A stretch of DNA of 64,000 nucleotides. It comes from Nostoc sp. 106C (GTDB taxonomy: Bacteria; Cyanobacteriota; Cyanobacteriia; Cyanobacteriales; Nostocaceae). Positions 46,436 through 56,328 of this stretch are shown in pieces (the stretch's first letter is position 1; each line of letters starts with the position of its first letter). Position numbers and translations under genes: made by a program. The stretch is from positions 1 through 64,000 of the forward strand of contig NZ_MTAW01000235.1 in the NCBI RefSeq assembly GCF_002154725.1. Direction: 5' to 3'. A model generated the notes under the pieces. The model did not search any database and had not been told where the DNA came from. It saw only the letters and a program-made list of their open reading frames with translations.

Positions 46436-49400
46436 CTACTTCGTCATTGTCAGAGTGCGACGCTTAGTTACCATTTGGTAGGCTTCGATGATGTCACCTT
46501 CAGCCCAATCATGGAATTTATCAACGCCAATGCCGCATTCATAACCAGCGTTGACTTCGCGGGCATCCTCTTTCATCCGTTTTAGGGAGTCAAGAACGCC
46601 TTCGTAAATCACCTTACCGCTACGACGCACCCGCACTTTGCAGTTGCGGACTAGCTTGCCAGATAGAACATAGCATCCGGCAACCGCACCACGACCGACT
46701 GGGAAGACGGCACGAACTTCGGTTTGTCCCAAGGGTTCTTCCACCAATTCTGGTTCTAGTAGCCCTTCCAAGGCTCCTTGAATATCTTCTAGGAGTTTGT
46801 AGATGATGTTGTATTCCCGCACATCTACACCAGCCTCATCGGCGGCTTGTCTGGCTCCACTAGCATAGGTGGTGTTGAAACCAATGATCACAGCGTTACT
46901 AGCAGCAGCTAAGTCGATATCTGTTTCGGTGATTTCCCCAGCGGTAGCTAACAGCATCCGGATTTGGACTTCGTTTTGCGGGATTTGTCTGAGAGCTCCC
47001 ACAATTGCTTCCACTGAACCTTGCACATCTGCTTTCAGAATCAGGTTGAGTTCTTTCAACTCGCCTTCTTGTGCCTGAGCCGACAGGGTTGTGAGAGTAA
47101 CACGTCCCTGTAAGAGGCGGGATTGACGTTGTTTGTCGGCGCGATCGCTGGCCAATGCACGTGCTTCTTTTTCGTTCGCAAAGACCTCGAAGTCATCGCC
47201 TGCGGCTGGTACATCGCTTAATCCCAACACTTCGACAGCAAAGGAGGGACTAGCAACTTCTACTCTTCTGCCTCTGTCATCGACCATTGCCCGGACTTTA
47301 CCGAATGCCGAGCCAGCTACCAACATATCTCCGACATGCAAGGTGCCATTTTGAATTAACAAGGTCGCAACTGCTCCCTTGGCTTTATCCAAATGTGCTT
47401 CAATGACAGTTCCTTTGGCAACACGATCTGGGTTGGCAGATAGTTCGCCCACTTCTGCGACCAAGAGAATCATTTCTAGGAGTGTATCCAGATTTTCGCC
47501 TTTGATCGCACTCACCGGAACCATAATCGTCTCACCACCCCAGTCTTCTGCGGTCAGTCCGTAATTGGTAAGTTCTTGTTTGACGCGCTCTGGTTGTGCC
47601 CCTTCCTTGTCAATTTTGTTAATTGCTACAACAATTGGCACTTCCGCTGCTTGAGCATGGCTAATAGCTTCGATAGTTTGGGGACGCACGCCATCATCAG
47701 CAGCTACTACCAAAACAGCGATGTCTGTCACCCGCGCTCCCCGTGCCCGCATCGCTGTAAAAGCTTCGTGACCAGGGGTATCAAGGAATACTATTTGATG
47801 TGGTTGACCCTCATGTTCTATATCAACATGATATGCACCAATGTGCTGAGTAATACCACCAGCTTCGCCAGCAGCCACTTTGGTTTTGCGAATCGAATCC
47901 AGCAGAGTTGTTTTGCCGTGGTCTACGTGTCCCATAATTGTCACTACTGGCGGACGGCGATGGAGATTTTCCATGTCTGCCACATCCAACATTTCTGTGA
48001 CTTTGCGGGCTTCTGCTTCTGGTTCGGCAGTTTCCACTTCTACTTCTAGCTCTTTTGCTACCAAAGTAATTGTGGGAATATCCAGATTTTGGGTGATACT
48101 CACCGCCATGCCTTTCATAAACAGGATTTTCACAATCTCTGTATCAGCAACAGCCAAAGCATCAGCCAGCTCTTGCACTGTCAGCGGACCTGTGACCACT
48201 ACTTTTTCTGGACGCTCACGCTTGACCTCTACTTCTTGGCGACGGTTCTGGTCACGGCTGGAACTAGATTTTTTATTACCTCTAGCAGTTGGCGTGGCAA
48301 TAGCTATTGCTGGTTGCTGTGCAGGTCGAGCCGCCTTTGGTTTAGGAGGACGGGCAATGGAAAGGCTGACCTGGACTGTAGCTGGAATTTCTAGACCTTC
48401 TTCATCTAGTAAATCTTCTTCCTCAAAATCATCATCTAAGACTGGCTTAACCCGCTTGCCTTTGACGCCAGCCTTGCCAGACTTTTCTTTGATTTCATCA
48501 ATTATTTCTTCTTCTTGCCACTTCTTACCACCTTTAGCTGGACGTGGTGGTGTGGGGCGTTTTAAGTCGAGAATGTCGCTAGGAATCGCCTCATCGACTG
48601 TCGCCGCTTTTGCCTGTCCGCCTTGCATCGGCCTTGGTGGTGTGGCAATGGGCATTGCTGCTACAGCTTCACTCGGACGTACTGGTCTGCTTGGCCGTTG
48701 CGTGTCCCCGAATGTTCCTGGTGCAGAAGGAGGTCGATTCGTTCTGTCCGGTTTAACTGGTCCTGGAGTAGGACGAGCTTGTTTTTGTGGTACAGACTGT
48801 GAAGTTTGGTCTGTGGTCGGCTTGGCAGCCCTAGGCTTCACTTGCTCGCGTTCGTCTTCTACGCGCCGTTGGCGTTCGCGCTTAAGGATCGGCTTATCCG
48901 CCTGATTAAGCTGCTCTGATGCTGGTGGGGCTTCTGCTGGTCTTGCTGGTGGGGCAACTAGTTGGGGTTTTGGCGCTTTTTCTGGTTTAGCTCTGGATGG
49001 AACTATTTTTTCCTGTTTTTCCGCAACTATTTTTTCTTTTTCTTTTGGCTGTGTATTAAGCGTTTGATCCGCGTCTGTGACAGCTGGTTGCTGTGTGGTC
49101 TCAGACAGATTCCGGGGTACGGGTCGAGTTGGTGCCGTCGGCTGCATGGGTGAGACTGGTGTAGCGAAAGGCCGTGGAGGTGAAAGAGGATTAACTTCAG
49201 ACGAAGCAGTTTGGGTATTGCTAGCAACTGACGCCTCTGAGGCGTTTGGATTAGGATTTCTCAATATTTTGGGTTTACGAATTTCCAAAATTTGTTGTTT
49301 GTGAGGTAGGGCAGGTCGGTTTCTTGAGCCAGCTTGTGGCGCGTTTGTTTGATGAGTCGTTATACTTATTTCTTTTCTATGTGTTCCATTCGTAGCTGCG

Positions 49401-49564
49401 AGTTTTTCCGCAGCCGAACGGATGCGTTCTGCCTCCGAATCTGAAATTGTACTGCTATGGCTTTTAACCGCGATGTTGAGCTGGTCGCATATTGCTAATA
49501 GCTCTTTGTTATCCAAATTCAATTCCTTTGATAATTCATAGATTCTAACTTTGCCGTTGTTCAT
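46436..49564 (-). CDS. infB: Translation initiation factor IF-2
   Basis: A 1042-aa GTPase that positions initiator tRNA on the small ribosomal subunit. The N-terminus carries the conserved IF2_N helix ([24 protein letters not shown]). A long, Pro/Ala/Lys/Glu-rich disordered region runs to about residue 450, longer than in E. coli as is usual in cyanobacteria. The G domain has [20 protein letters not shown] and NKIDK, followed by domains II-IV with the final CEGIGVD-like fold ([13 protein letters not shown]). It sits in the rimP-nusA-ylxR-infB order typical of bacteria. Confidence 0.98.
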   Translation of the reverse strand: MNNGKVRIYELSKELNLDNKELLAICDQLNIAVKSHSSTISDSEAERIRSAAEKLAATNGTHRKEISITTHQTNAPQAGSRNRPALPHKQQILEIRKPKILRNPNPNASEASVASNTQTASSEVNPLSPPRPFATPVSPMQPTAPTRPVPRNLSETTQQPAVTDADQTLNTQPKEKEKIVAEKQEKIVPSRAKPEKAPKPQLVAPPARPAEAPPASEQLNQADKPILKRERQRRVEDEREQVKPRAAKPTTDQTSQSVPQKQARPTPGPVKPDRTNRPPSAPGTFGDTQRPSRPVRPSEAVAAMPIATPPRPMQGGQAKAATVDEAIPSDILDLKRPTPPRPAKGGKKWQEEEIIDEIKEKSGKAGVKGKRVKPVLDDDFEEEDLLDEEGLEIPATVQVSLSIARPPKPKAARPAQQPAIAIATPTARGNKKSSSSRDQNRRQEVEVKRERPEKVVVTGPLTVQELADALAVADTEIVKILFMKGMAVSITQNLDIPTITLVAKELEVEVETAEPEAEARKVTEMLDVADMENLHRRPPVVTIMGHVDHGKTTLLDSIRKTKVAAGEAGGITQHIGAYHVDIEHEGQPHQIVFLDTPGHEAFTAMRARGARVTDIAVLVVAADDGVRPQTIEAISHAQAAEVPIVVAINKIDKEGAQPERVKQELTNYGLTAEDWGGETIMVPVSAIKGENLDTLLEMILLVAEVGELSANPDRVAKGTVIEAHLDKAKGAVATLLIQNGTLHVGDMLVAGSAFGKVRAMVDDRGRRVEVASPSFAVEVLGLSDVPAAGDDFEVFANEKEARALASDRADKQRQSRLLQGRVTLTTLSAQAQEGELKELNLILKADVQGSVEAIVGALRQIPQNEVQIRMLLATAGEITETDIDLAAASNAVIIGFNTTYASGARQAADEAGVDVREYNIIYKLLEDIQGALEGLLEPELVEEPLGQTEVRAVFPVGRGAVAGCYVLSGKLVRNCKVRVRRSGKVIYEGVLDSLKRMKEDAREVNAGYECGIGVDKFHDWAEGDIIEAYQMVTKRRTLTMTK

Positions 49565-49987
49565 CCACTCTTCCCCTTTAATTTACAGTTTTAGCGGATG
49601 GTTGCCTGGTTTGTGACATCTCCATCCTTTGACTACTGTTTTTTGGTTGCCGTTTAGATTTTGTCGGTGCCTCCAATCAGGAAAGAGAGATGTCTCGGGT
49701 TAATGCTGGCATCCCCACCAGTAATGATGATAGATACCAAACCGCGCCTGAGCGCTACCAGGTTGCCATTCTGTAGTTTTTTGTTTTGCTGATTCTGAGT
49801 CTTCCACAACACAATCGAGTAAAACTTGTGGGGGTATTGCTCCGCCTCTTTTGATTTTATGAGAGCCGTTTGTCAACTTCACCCCTTTACTATTTTGGCA
49901 CTAACCCCAGCAATCTAGAGAGGATGTGTTGCTAGCACCTGTTCGGCTCTTGGCACATTTCCTCTAGGGATTACCGCCACAAATTTC
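49565..49987. other. Spacer between ylxR and infB
   Basis: An unusually long gap (423 bp) for this operon. It holds a 60-codon open frame on the minus strand (49700-49882, GTG start) without a recognisable domain, which I do not accept as a gene. It may contain an internal promoter or regulatory element for infB; no clear structure stands out. Confidence 0.4.
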
Positions 49988-50263
49988 TTAAACTAAAATT
50001 TGATTTTGGTTATTGCTTTTGGCTAGTCGTTGCCACAATGTTTGATACAGTGTTTCTGGCACTGTTGCATGTAGCGATCGCCCTAGTCGATTTTTTTTCT
50101 GAGCCGCTTGTAGGCAGTTCGTTTGTGGGCAAATATAGGCAGAACGCCCTATGCCCTCATCTAATTGTACCGTTCCCGATGGAAAGACGCGGACAATCCG
50201 CCAAAACTCTTCTCTTAGTGCTAGTTGGCGGCAACTAATACATCGCCGATAATTCGGTTTCAT
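49988..50263 (-). CDS. ylxR: YlxR (DUF448) RNA-binding-type protein
   Basis: A 91-aa small protein of the nusA operon. It shows the family landmarks MKPNYRRCISCRQ and the GRSAYICPQTNC block with four cysteines in total. YlxR-like proteins are thought to bind RNA. Its position between nusA and infB is the standard one. Start ATG 50261-50263. Confidence 0.92.
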   Translation of the reverse strand: MKPNYRRCISCRQLALREEFWRIVRVFPSGTVQLDEGIGRSAYICPQTNCLQAAQKKNRLGRSLHATVPETLYQTLWQRLAKSNNQNQILV

Positions 50264-50410
50264 TGCTTCTGTGCTACCTCACCTCAGCAGTTTGGCTAAT
50301 AAAATAGTGGTTAACCATCTATCTTTACTTGTACCAATTCGCTAAATCTAAGGTAATTATTAATAAGTTTCCTGTCAAAAATAGTACCAAAATAGCATGA
50401 GGTCAATAAA

Positions 50411-51709
50411 CTACTCGTCATCGTTATTGTCAAAAGAGTCATCCTCTAATTCTAATTCTTCCTGATTTTCATCATCTTCTAGTTCCAATAGATCTAATTC
50501 ATCTTCATCTTCGTCTTCATCTTGCTCTGCTTGATATTTTGCACGAGAAGCTACAAATTTAGCATCTTCTGCTGCATGGTCGTATTTAGCTTTATCTTTA
50601 ATGTCAATCTTCCAACCAGTTAGACGGGCTGCCAAACGAACATTTTGTCCTTCTTTACCAATTGCCAAACTTAGTTGATCTTCAGCCACCAGTACGTGTG
50701 TTTGCCGAGTTTCTGGGTCCATGAGGCGTACTTCATCCACTCGGGCTGGACTCAGGGCATTAGCAATGTAGGTTGCTGGGTCTGGAGACCAGCGGATGAC
50801 ATCGATTTTTTCACCACGCAACTCGTTTACTACCACCTGAATCCGCGATCCCCGCGCACCGATACAGGCCCCTACTGGGTCTACATCACGATCCAGAGTA
50901 TCAACAGCAATTTTAGTCCTAGGTCCTACATAACGGGAAGGAGGATTGGCTTCCCTAGCCACAGCTACAATCCGTACCACTTCATCCTCAATTTCTGGGA
51001 CTTCGTTGGCAAATAAATAAACTACCAAGCCAGCATCAGCGCGAGACACTAATAACTGCGGTCCCCTTTGCTGTCCTTGAGAAACTTTTTTGAGATATAC
51101 CTTAAAAGTGGCATTCGCTCGATAATTATCATTGGGCAGTTGTTCCCGTTTTGGTAATTCAGCTTCTACTTCTGGCTGACCAAAACCACTGCTAACAGCC
51201 AAAATCACCGATTGGCGCTCAAACCGCAAAACTCGTGCCTGCAAGACAGTGCTTTCCAAGTCTTGGAACTCTTCTTGCACCATCTGACGTTGCTGATCCC
51301 GCAGTTTTTGTGCTAATACCTGCTTGGTTTGCATTGCCGCCATCCGACCAAATTCTCCTTGGTCTGGGGTCACATCTAGGACTACAGAGTCTCCTAACTG
51401 AGCTTCGGGAGCTACTTGTTGCACTTCGTCTAAGGATATTTGATGATCGGAGTTGCTGACTTCTTCAACAATGCTTTTAGTGGAAAGAACGCGGAAACCT
51501 TCTCCTTCGATATCGAGTTCTACCTCAAAATTATCAAAGTAATCTTCTTCAAATTGTTTGCGCTCTAAATTTTGGGCACGACGATAGCGTTCATAACCTT
51601 TAAGCAAGGCTTCTCTAATTGCTGATTGAACGGCAAGACGAGGTAAATTGCGCTCACGACTTATACTTTCAATTAATTCTTTTAATCCAGGTAAACTAAC
51701 CATTGACAT
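50411..51709 (-). CDS. nusA: Transcription termination/antitermination factor NusA
   Basis: A 432-aa RNA polymerase-associated factor that modulates pausing, termination and antitermination. It has the N-terminal RNAP-binding domain (LKELIESISRERNLP), S1 domain (DVTPDQGEFGRMAAMQTKQVLAQKL), KH domains (EVRLMDPETRQTHVLVAEDQLSLAIGKEGQNVRLAARLTGW region) and an acidic C-terminal tail of Asp/Glu. I start it at the ATG at 51707-51709, because AAGGAG lies seven nt upstream; a TTG two codons earlier is less likely. It lies between rimP and ylxR. Confidence 0.97.
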   Translation of the reverse strand: MSMVSLPGLKELIESISRERNLPRLAVQSAIREALLKGYERYRRAQNLERKQFEEDYFDNFEVELDIEGEGFRVLSTKSIVEEVSNSDHQISLDEVQQVAPEAQLGDSVVLDVTPDQGEFGRMAAMQTKQVLAQKLRDQQRQMVQEEFQDLESTVLQARVLRFERQSVILAVSSGFGQPEVEAELPKREQLPNDNYRANATFKVYLKKVSQGQQRGPQLLVSRADAGLVVYLFANEVPEIEDEVVRIVAVAREANPPSRYVGPRTKIAVDTLDRDVDPVGACIGARGSRIQVVVNELRGEKIDVIRWSPDPATYIANALSPARVDEVRLMDPETRQTHVLVAEDQLSLAIGKEGQNVRLAARLTGWKIDIKDKAKYDHAAEDAKFVASRAKYQAEQDEDEDEDELDLLELEDDENQEELELEDDSFDNNDDE

Positions 51710-51976
51710 AAGCAATCTCCTTAAATTTTACGTAAGTACACGGCACAATTTTGGATTTTATATTTTGGAATTTGGATTAAATACTTAGGATTGGCGATAG
51801 TAATTAGCTGGTAATAGTACTTCAGGCCTACTACCAACGTCTTCCTCAATCACCGACCCAAAATCTGTCTTTAAAAGTTTGTTAGGTCGGACTAACCTTC
51901 CTGACAACGCCAGTTGCTTCAAGCCGGGAAACCCGTCCAACGCACTGGCTCAACTTTTCGCAAAATCTAAAATCGA

Positions 51977-52438
51977 TTAACGGTGCTCATCCAATTGCAC
52001 CCTAGTAATTTGGCTGCGAGGGATTTCGACTACACGACCTTTTTGGTTTAAGTAAACTGTTTTTTCATCCCGGCGAATCAACTGACCAGTCCACTGTTGC
52101 TGTCCGTCGTAGGGTGGGGAAGTGGAAATGATTACAGGAAATCCTTTGAAGGAAATAAACTCCCTGTCTGTCACCAGTTGCCGCGAAATACCAGGACTAG
52201 ACACTTCCAAGACGTAGGTATCTGGAATGATCTCCACTGCATCTAAGGAGGCTTCTAAAGCACGGCTCATTCGTTCACAATCATCTAATCCAGTGTCTTG
52301 CTGGGGATTGCGAATATCTACTCGCAAAACTGGCGGACTTTGGTTAGTATGAAAAACTACACCAACAACTTCCAACCCCAGTTCTTCTGCCACTGGTGTT
52401 GCCAATTCAATAATTTGTGGGACTAAGGGATGAGCCAT
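51977..52438 (-). CDS. rimP: Ribosome maturation factor RimP
   Basis: A 153-aa factor needed for 30S subunit maturation. Landmarks are [50 protein letters not shown] and the C-terminal SH3-like barrel ([14 protein letters not shown]). I start at the ATG at 52436-52438 (MAHPLVPQ), the family N-terminus; the frame is open 12 codons upstream. First gene of the nusA operon here. Confidence 0.96.
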   Translation of the reverse strand: MAHPLVPQIIELATPVAEELGLEVVGVVFHTNQSPPVLRVDIRNPQQDTGLDDCERMSRALEASLDAVEIIPDTYVLEVSSPGISRQLVTDREFISFKGFPVIISTSPPYDGQQQWTGQLIRRDEKTVYLNQKGRVVEIPRSQITRVQLDEHR

Positions 52439-52585
52439 GCAAAAATCCAATAAAAAAAGTGGGCATCGACCCACTTCCTGCGATAGGGATATCTTCCAAG
52501 AAGTCTTGTGACGAACCTAATAAGGTTCGACTCTAATCTGAGTTTAGCGCATTTCTTTTGGAGGGACTAGGAAGAAATTATTATA

Positions 52586-52670
52586 TAGTCATTTGTCAAC
52601 AGTCAATAGTCAAAAGTTATTTGTCATTTGTCATGGGGCATTTTATTAATTATTCTCCTTACTCCCCCTG
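52586..52670. repeat. Heptanucleotide repeats and CT-rich repeat
   Basis: Units of the form gtcatttgtcaacagtcaatagtc and ttatttgtcatttgtcatg occupy 52586-52634. A CT-rich stretch, ctccttactccccctgctcc, follows at about 52656-52675, right at the stop of the 480-aa gene (minus strand). Confidence 0.55.
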
Positions 52671-52675
52671 CTCCT

Positions 52676-54118
52676 TTACTTTTTCCTCGTTGTTAGTGCA
52701 CTACCACCCATCACTGGTTGAAATGGTACTTTTGTGCGTAACTGCCTGGTTTGCTCGACAATTTGATCTATATCTTCCTGTGATAAACGCTGAACGTAGT
52801 TAAGTTTGACTTCTTCTAAAAAGTCAAAAAGCAAACTCTGAATTTCGGAAAGTACTTGTTTTTTCTGCACTTCTGCACCTAAGGCTTGGGTGAAGCGTTC
52901 TACTAGTTTGCTGGTGAGTTTTGCCGCTACGGGATCTTGGACTGCACTGACCAGAGCGTTATATAGGTTAGTTGTGATTTGGTTTGCCAGTTGCTCACTT
53001 AGCTGGGTTTGTGTCTGTACAACTCCTGGTAATATTTGCAGGTTGCGGTACATGGGCAACTGTTGCAAGACAGTTTCGATATTGTGGCGCAAAATGGCAG
53101 TGAGTTCTGGTTGAATTTGAGGCAGTACTTGGTAGACGACGGTTTGCACCAAAATACCTGCGATCGCTTCTATTTCATTGACATTATTAATATCTATATA
53201 TTGGCGCAGGTTCTCTTGTTGCATTAGCCAGCGCGTGAACTCACCCTGCTGTATCGATCCCTGAATCTGGTTAATTACCCTCACCACGACAATTTCCGTG
53301 ATTTCTTCGGCAAAATTGGCGACAATTCCTTGATTAATTTGCCGCCATAGCGGACGTAAATTCAATAACCGCGCTTGATCGAGGCGGATGATGACAGGGA
53401 TAATTCGCAACCATCGCCAAAACGGCAGCAACAATAATAGATCGTACCAACGCCACAACAGAGCATCTAGCCAACTAAAACCAGGATGGCTACGTCTGAT
53501 ATAAAAGCTGCGTACTAGCAGCTCTAAAGCAAATAAAGTGATAAAAGGTAAGTCAATTAGCCAAAAATTATCCAGAAGTTCGCCATCTTCTCCGATACGG
53601 CGGTAGTAGTTTGTGGAAATTAAAGGTCGGATTTTCTGGTTAAAAAAATTAATTTCTTGGTTCCAGCCTTTTTGAGATAAATATGCTTGACTCCAAAAAA
53701 TTCTAAAAGCTTGCTTTGCAGATTCTTGATGGGCGCGATCGCGCATTCGGTTTTTGATTTTTTCTAAAGTCCCACTCTTTCCCACGGCTGCAAAAGGATT
53801 ACTGTCAATCATTTCAGCGCTGAGTTGCCTAATATCCTCTAGCTTTGTTTGTACTTGAGGCGACTTTAACCCTGTTTGGCTTACCTGTTCTTCTAATGCG
53901 TCTACTGTTTTGAGATAATTATTTGTTTCTCGATGGGCTTCAATCCCTTTAATTGGGTCATAAATTTGAGTAATTTGAGGAAATCGCCGCCAGTAAAAAT
54001 CCCGCCAAGGTACGTAACTTAAATCAAACAAAACTAAGCACAAATTCACTGTGGCAGTAATTGCCATCAACCTTTCAAAGTAAAGTTGTGGCCGCTTTAG
54101 TGGTTTAAGATTAGCCAT
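52676..54118 (-). CDS. Multi-pass membrane protein, unknown
   Basis: A 480-aa protein with a hydrophobic N-terminal segment (LMAITATVNLCLVLFDL). A charged middle region (about residues 45-170) follows, then a cluster of membrane segments at about 185-245 (FWLIDLPFITLFALELLV, then a Trp-rich LLWRWYDLLLLLPFWRWLRII and VIIRLDQARLL). A long helical, Gln-rich C-terminal half ends in LTTRKK. The Trp/Arg-rich membrane cluster is reminiscent of a voltage-sensor or channel-type module, but that is a weak hint only. It is probably conserved in cyanobacteria; no function known. Confidence 0.65.
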   Translation of the reverse strand: MANLKPLKRPQLYFERLMAITATVNLCLVLFDLSYVPWRDFYWRRFPQITQIYDPIKGIEAHRETNNYLKTVDALEEQVSQTGLKSPQVQTKLEDIRQLSAEMIDSNPFAAVGKSGTLEKIKNRMRDRAHQESAKQAFRIFWSQAYLSQKGWNQEINFFNQKIRPLISTNYYRRIGEDGELLDNFWLIDLPFITLFALELLVRSFYIRRSHPGFSWLDALLWRWYDLLLLLPFWRWLRIIPVIIRLDQARLLNLRPLWRQINQGIVANFAEEITEIVVVRVINQIQGSIQQGEFTRWLMQQENLRQYIDINNVNEIEAIAGILVQTVVYQVLPQIQPELTAILRHNIETVLQQLPMYRNLQILPGVVQTQTQLSEQLANQITTNLYNALVSAVQDPVAAKLTSKLVERFTQALGAEVQKKQVLSEIQSLLFDFLEEVKLNYVQRLSQEDIDQIVEQTRQLRTKVPFQPVMGGSALTTRKK

Positions 54119-54379
54119 TATTTTAGTGTTGAATTATACCCTAATTGTATATAAGTCTTGAAATTATATTGTTTTAGAGCTTTCCAGACTTTACTACTAC
54201 TATTTAAAAATCAGTCTCTAGAAAGATGAAAAATAATTAATAAAATATTAATTAAACTAACCAATCAAAGTATTTTTAATCAAAAATCATTAATAATTGC
54301 GAAAACAGATGTTAAAGAAACTTAAAATACTCCTGTAAGCCTTTATATTCTGCTGATTTAACCCAAAGGAGTTTAATTT

Positions 54380-55117
54380 ATGTGGTGTGGCTTTGGAAAA
54401 TCAAGCGTTACCATTGCTACTGCTTGCCTAATCACAGCGAGCGTGGTAGCTTCCAATACTTCTTTTGCTGCGCGCCAGCAGCGTAATTACTCGCCACAAC
54501 AGTTCCGGGCTGTGCTACATGGCTTGGGCTATAAAGTGACCGTAAACAATTCACCCTTGACAGATGACGAAACAAAAAAAGCAATCACTGAATTTCAAAA
54601 GGGGTATAAGTTACCTGTAGATGGGGTAGCAGGTCCAAAAACTCAAAATTGGGCTGCCCAGATAGTTCAAATTTTGCAGGCAAACTTGAATGCGGTGCTT
54701 AAGCCCACAACTCCCTTACCCCGCGATCAATTTTATGGACCTCAGACCGAGGCAGCGGTAAAGGAAGCTCAGAGAAAATTCCAGTTACAAGAAACTGGTA
54801 TTGCTGATTTAGCATTCCGCCAAAGGCTGAATCAAGAGGCTAAGTCAGCCATAGGTCAGCCGACGACTACACCAACACCTACGCCGACGGCTACACCAAC
54901 ACCTACGCCGACGGCTACACCGACAACCAGACCAACAACCAGACCATCAGCTAGACCCACAACTAGACCCACAACTAGACCCACAACCAGACCATCAGCT
55001 AGACCAACGGCTACGCCGACAGCTACACCAACATCTACACCATCTTCGACACCAACATCTACACCATCTCCGACACCAACATCTACACCATCTCCGACAC
55101 CAACATCTACACCCTAG
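54380..55117 (+). CDS. Peptidoglycan-binding domain protein with Pro/Thr-rich tail
   Basis: A 245-aa exported protein preceded by AAAGGAG (54365-54371). It has a signal peptide (about residues 1-30, ending SFA-AR) and then two PG_binding_1-like modules (SPQQFRAVLHGLGYKV...ITEFQKGYKLPVDGVAGPKT; and DQFYGPQTEAAVKEAQRKFQLQETGIADLAFRQRL). A C-terminal tail of about 85 residues consists almost only of Pro, Thr, Ser, Ala and Arg. The DNA of the tail shows 24-bp tandem units (54869-54916, two; 55037-55108, three). The tail probably forms an extended, possibly wall-spanning linker. Confidence 0.85.
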   Translation: MWCGFGKSSVTIATACLITASVVASNTSFAARQQRNYSPQQFRAVLHGLGYKVTVNNSPLTDDETKKAITEFQKGYKLPVDGVAGPKTQNWAAQIVQILQANLNAVLKPTTPLPRDQFYGPQTEAAVKEAQRKFQLQETGIADLAFRQRLNQEAKSAIGQPTTTPTPTPTATPTPTPTATPTTRPTTRPSARPTTRPTTRPTTRPSARPTATPTATPTSTPSSTPTSTPSPTPTSTPSPTPTSTP

Positions 55118-55148
55118 CCTTTACCATTAAAATAATCACCTCGAAGTG

Positions 55149-56042
55149 TTAACGTGTCTGATTTGGTTCTTCTAAAGGTCTGCCTTTAGGTGTAGGTAAA
55201 AGGGGACGGCGGTCATCATAAGGCATGGGAATATACTGAACGCTGGGCCTGCCTCCTTGTGGTTGGGGATATAGATCCATGAGATCGTAAATCGAACGGG
55301 GCAGTCCAACTGTTATGGGCAGCCCCATTTCTGTTGCTTCCTCTACAGTGATGGGATAGTCGTGGGTGACGCGTCCAGTTGTCAAGGCTTCAATAATTGG
55401 TTCAATATTTTCTGGGCTAACTTTTTGTTTGGGGATACTGTCTTTGAGCAAAGTTCGCACAAAGCGCTGTACCTGTTGAATTGCTTTGCCTGCAAGGTCT
55501 GCCATGATTAACGTTTGGTCATCAACTTCGCTGATGGGTTTATCTTTAACTACTTTTAAGATACTAGCTGCTGGGAAGTTACCTAATTGCGGATCAACTG
55601 GCCCTAAAACAGCATTAGCATCCATCACAATTTCATCAGCAGCAAGCGCCAGCATCGTACCGCCACTCATAGCGTAATGGGGTACAAAAACGGTAACTTT
55701 TGCTGGATGGCGAATTAATGCTCTAGCGATTTGTTCGGTAGCTAATACCAAACCACCAGGTGTATGCAAAATTAAGTCAATTGGTATCTCTGGCGGGGTG
55801 AGGCGAATTGCCCGTAGTATTTGTTCGGAGTCTTCAATAGTAATGTAGCGCGATAGGGGTATCCCCAGTAAGCTGATAGACTCTTGACGGTGAATTAGCA
55901 AAATCACCCGGCTGTTACGTCCCTGCTCAAATTCTTGTAAAGCACGCACACGCCGATATTCTATTTGACGCTTTTGCCAGATTGGTTGCAGAGAAGAGAG
56001 AAGAAGAAAAATCCAGAATAAATCGCCAATACCGAATGCCAT
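55149..56042 (-). CDS. SDH-family Clp-fold serine proteinase
   Basis: A 297-aa membrane-associated protease related to the ClpP/SppA (S49-like, DUF114) fold. The N-terminal hydrophobic segment (FGIGDLFWIFLLLSSL) anchors it. The Clp fold shows SLLGIPLSRYITIEDSEQIL, DLILHTPGGLV and the nucleophile in AMSGGTMLALAADEIVMD (Ser in the MSGG motif). An Asp/Lys partner is not obvious by eye. It may degrade membrane or signal-peptide remnants. It converges with the peptidoglycan-binding gene. Confidence 0.85.
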   Translation of the reverse strand: MAFGIGDLFWIFLLLSSLQPIWQKRQIEYRRVRALQEFEQGRNSRVILLIHRQESISLLGIPLSRYITIEDSEQILRAIRLTPPEIPIDLILHTPGGLVLATEQIARALIRHPAKVTVFVPHYAMSGGTMLALAADEIVMDANAVLGPVDPQLGNFPAASILKVVKDKPISEVDDQTLIMADLAGKAIQQVQRFVRTLLKDSIPKQKVSPENIEPIIEALTTGRVTHDYPITVEEATEMGLPITVGLPRSIYDLMDLYPQPQGGRPSVQYIPMPYDDRRPLLPTPKGRPLEEPNQTR

Positions 56043-56230
56043 AGGATTGATTGTTAAAAAATAACGGTTGTCGTCATTAATTGTGACAATTTTCAGGCGA
56101 TCGCAGTTCTATCTGGAGGTCTATCTGAGGGTTGACTAAGCTATGTGATTTGGTAAATTTTGGGTGAGAGATATGATGGTGGGTTTTGCTGTGGTGAGGC
56201 GTAATCAAAATCTTCTAGGAAGAAATGAAA

Positions 56231-56294
56231 CCACCGATAAACACAGATGCACACCGATATTTATCTGTGTTTATCGGTGTGCATCTGTGGTTAA
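56231..56294. repeat. Interlocked inverted repeat
   Basis: cacagatgcacaccgata (56242-56259) pairs exactly with tatcggtgtgcatctgtg (56272-56289). Within it, gataaacacagat and atctgtgtttatc form a second overlapping pairing. It belongs to the same family as the atctgtgttc units at 12729-12758. It lies just downstream of radA (minus strand) and could act in 3' end formation. Confidence 0.65.
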
Positions 56295-56328
56295 AAATTA
56301 TGAAGCATGGATTTTAACTCATGCCAAA

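Noticed and set aside
47880-48905. 341-aa frame on the plus strand
   Set aside because: It is antisense to infB; its Ser-rich product reflects the Pro/Ala/Glu-rich coding of IF-2.
49700-49882. 60-aa frame on the minus strand between ylxR and infB
   Set aside because: GTG start, no recognisable domain and no clear ribosome-binding site; it may be part of a non-coding spacer.
52586-52634. Possible protein-binding operator upstream of rimP
   Set aside because: The repeated units belong to the heptanucleotide family also seen at 9252, 10917, 58811 and 62719, so site-specific control of rimP is not supported.
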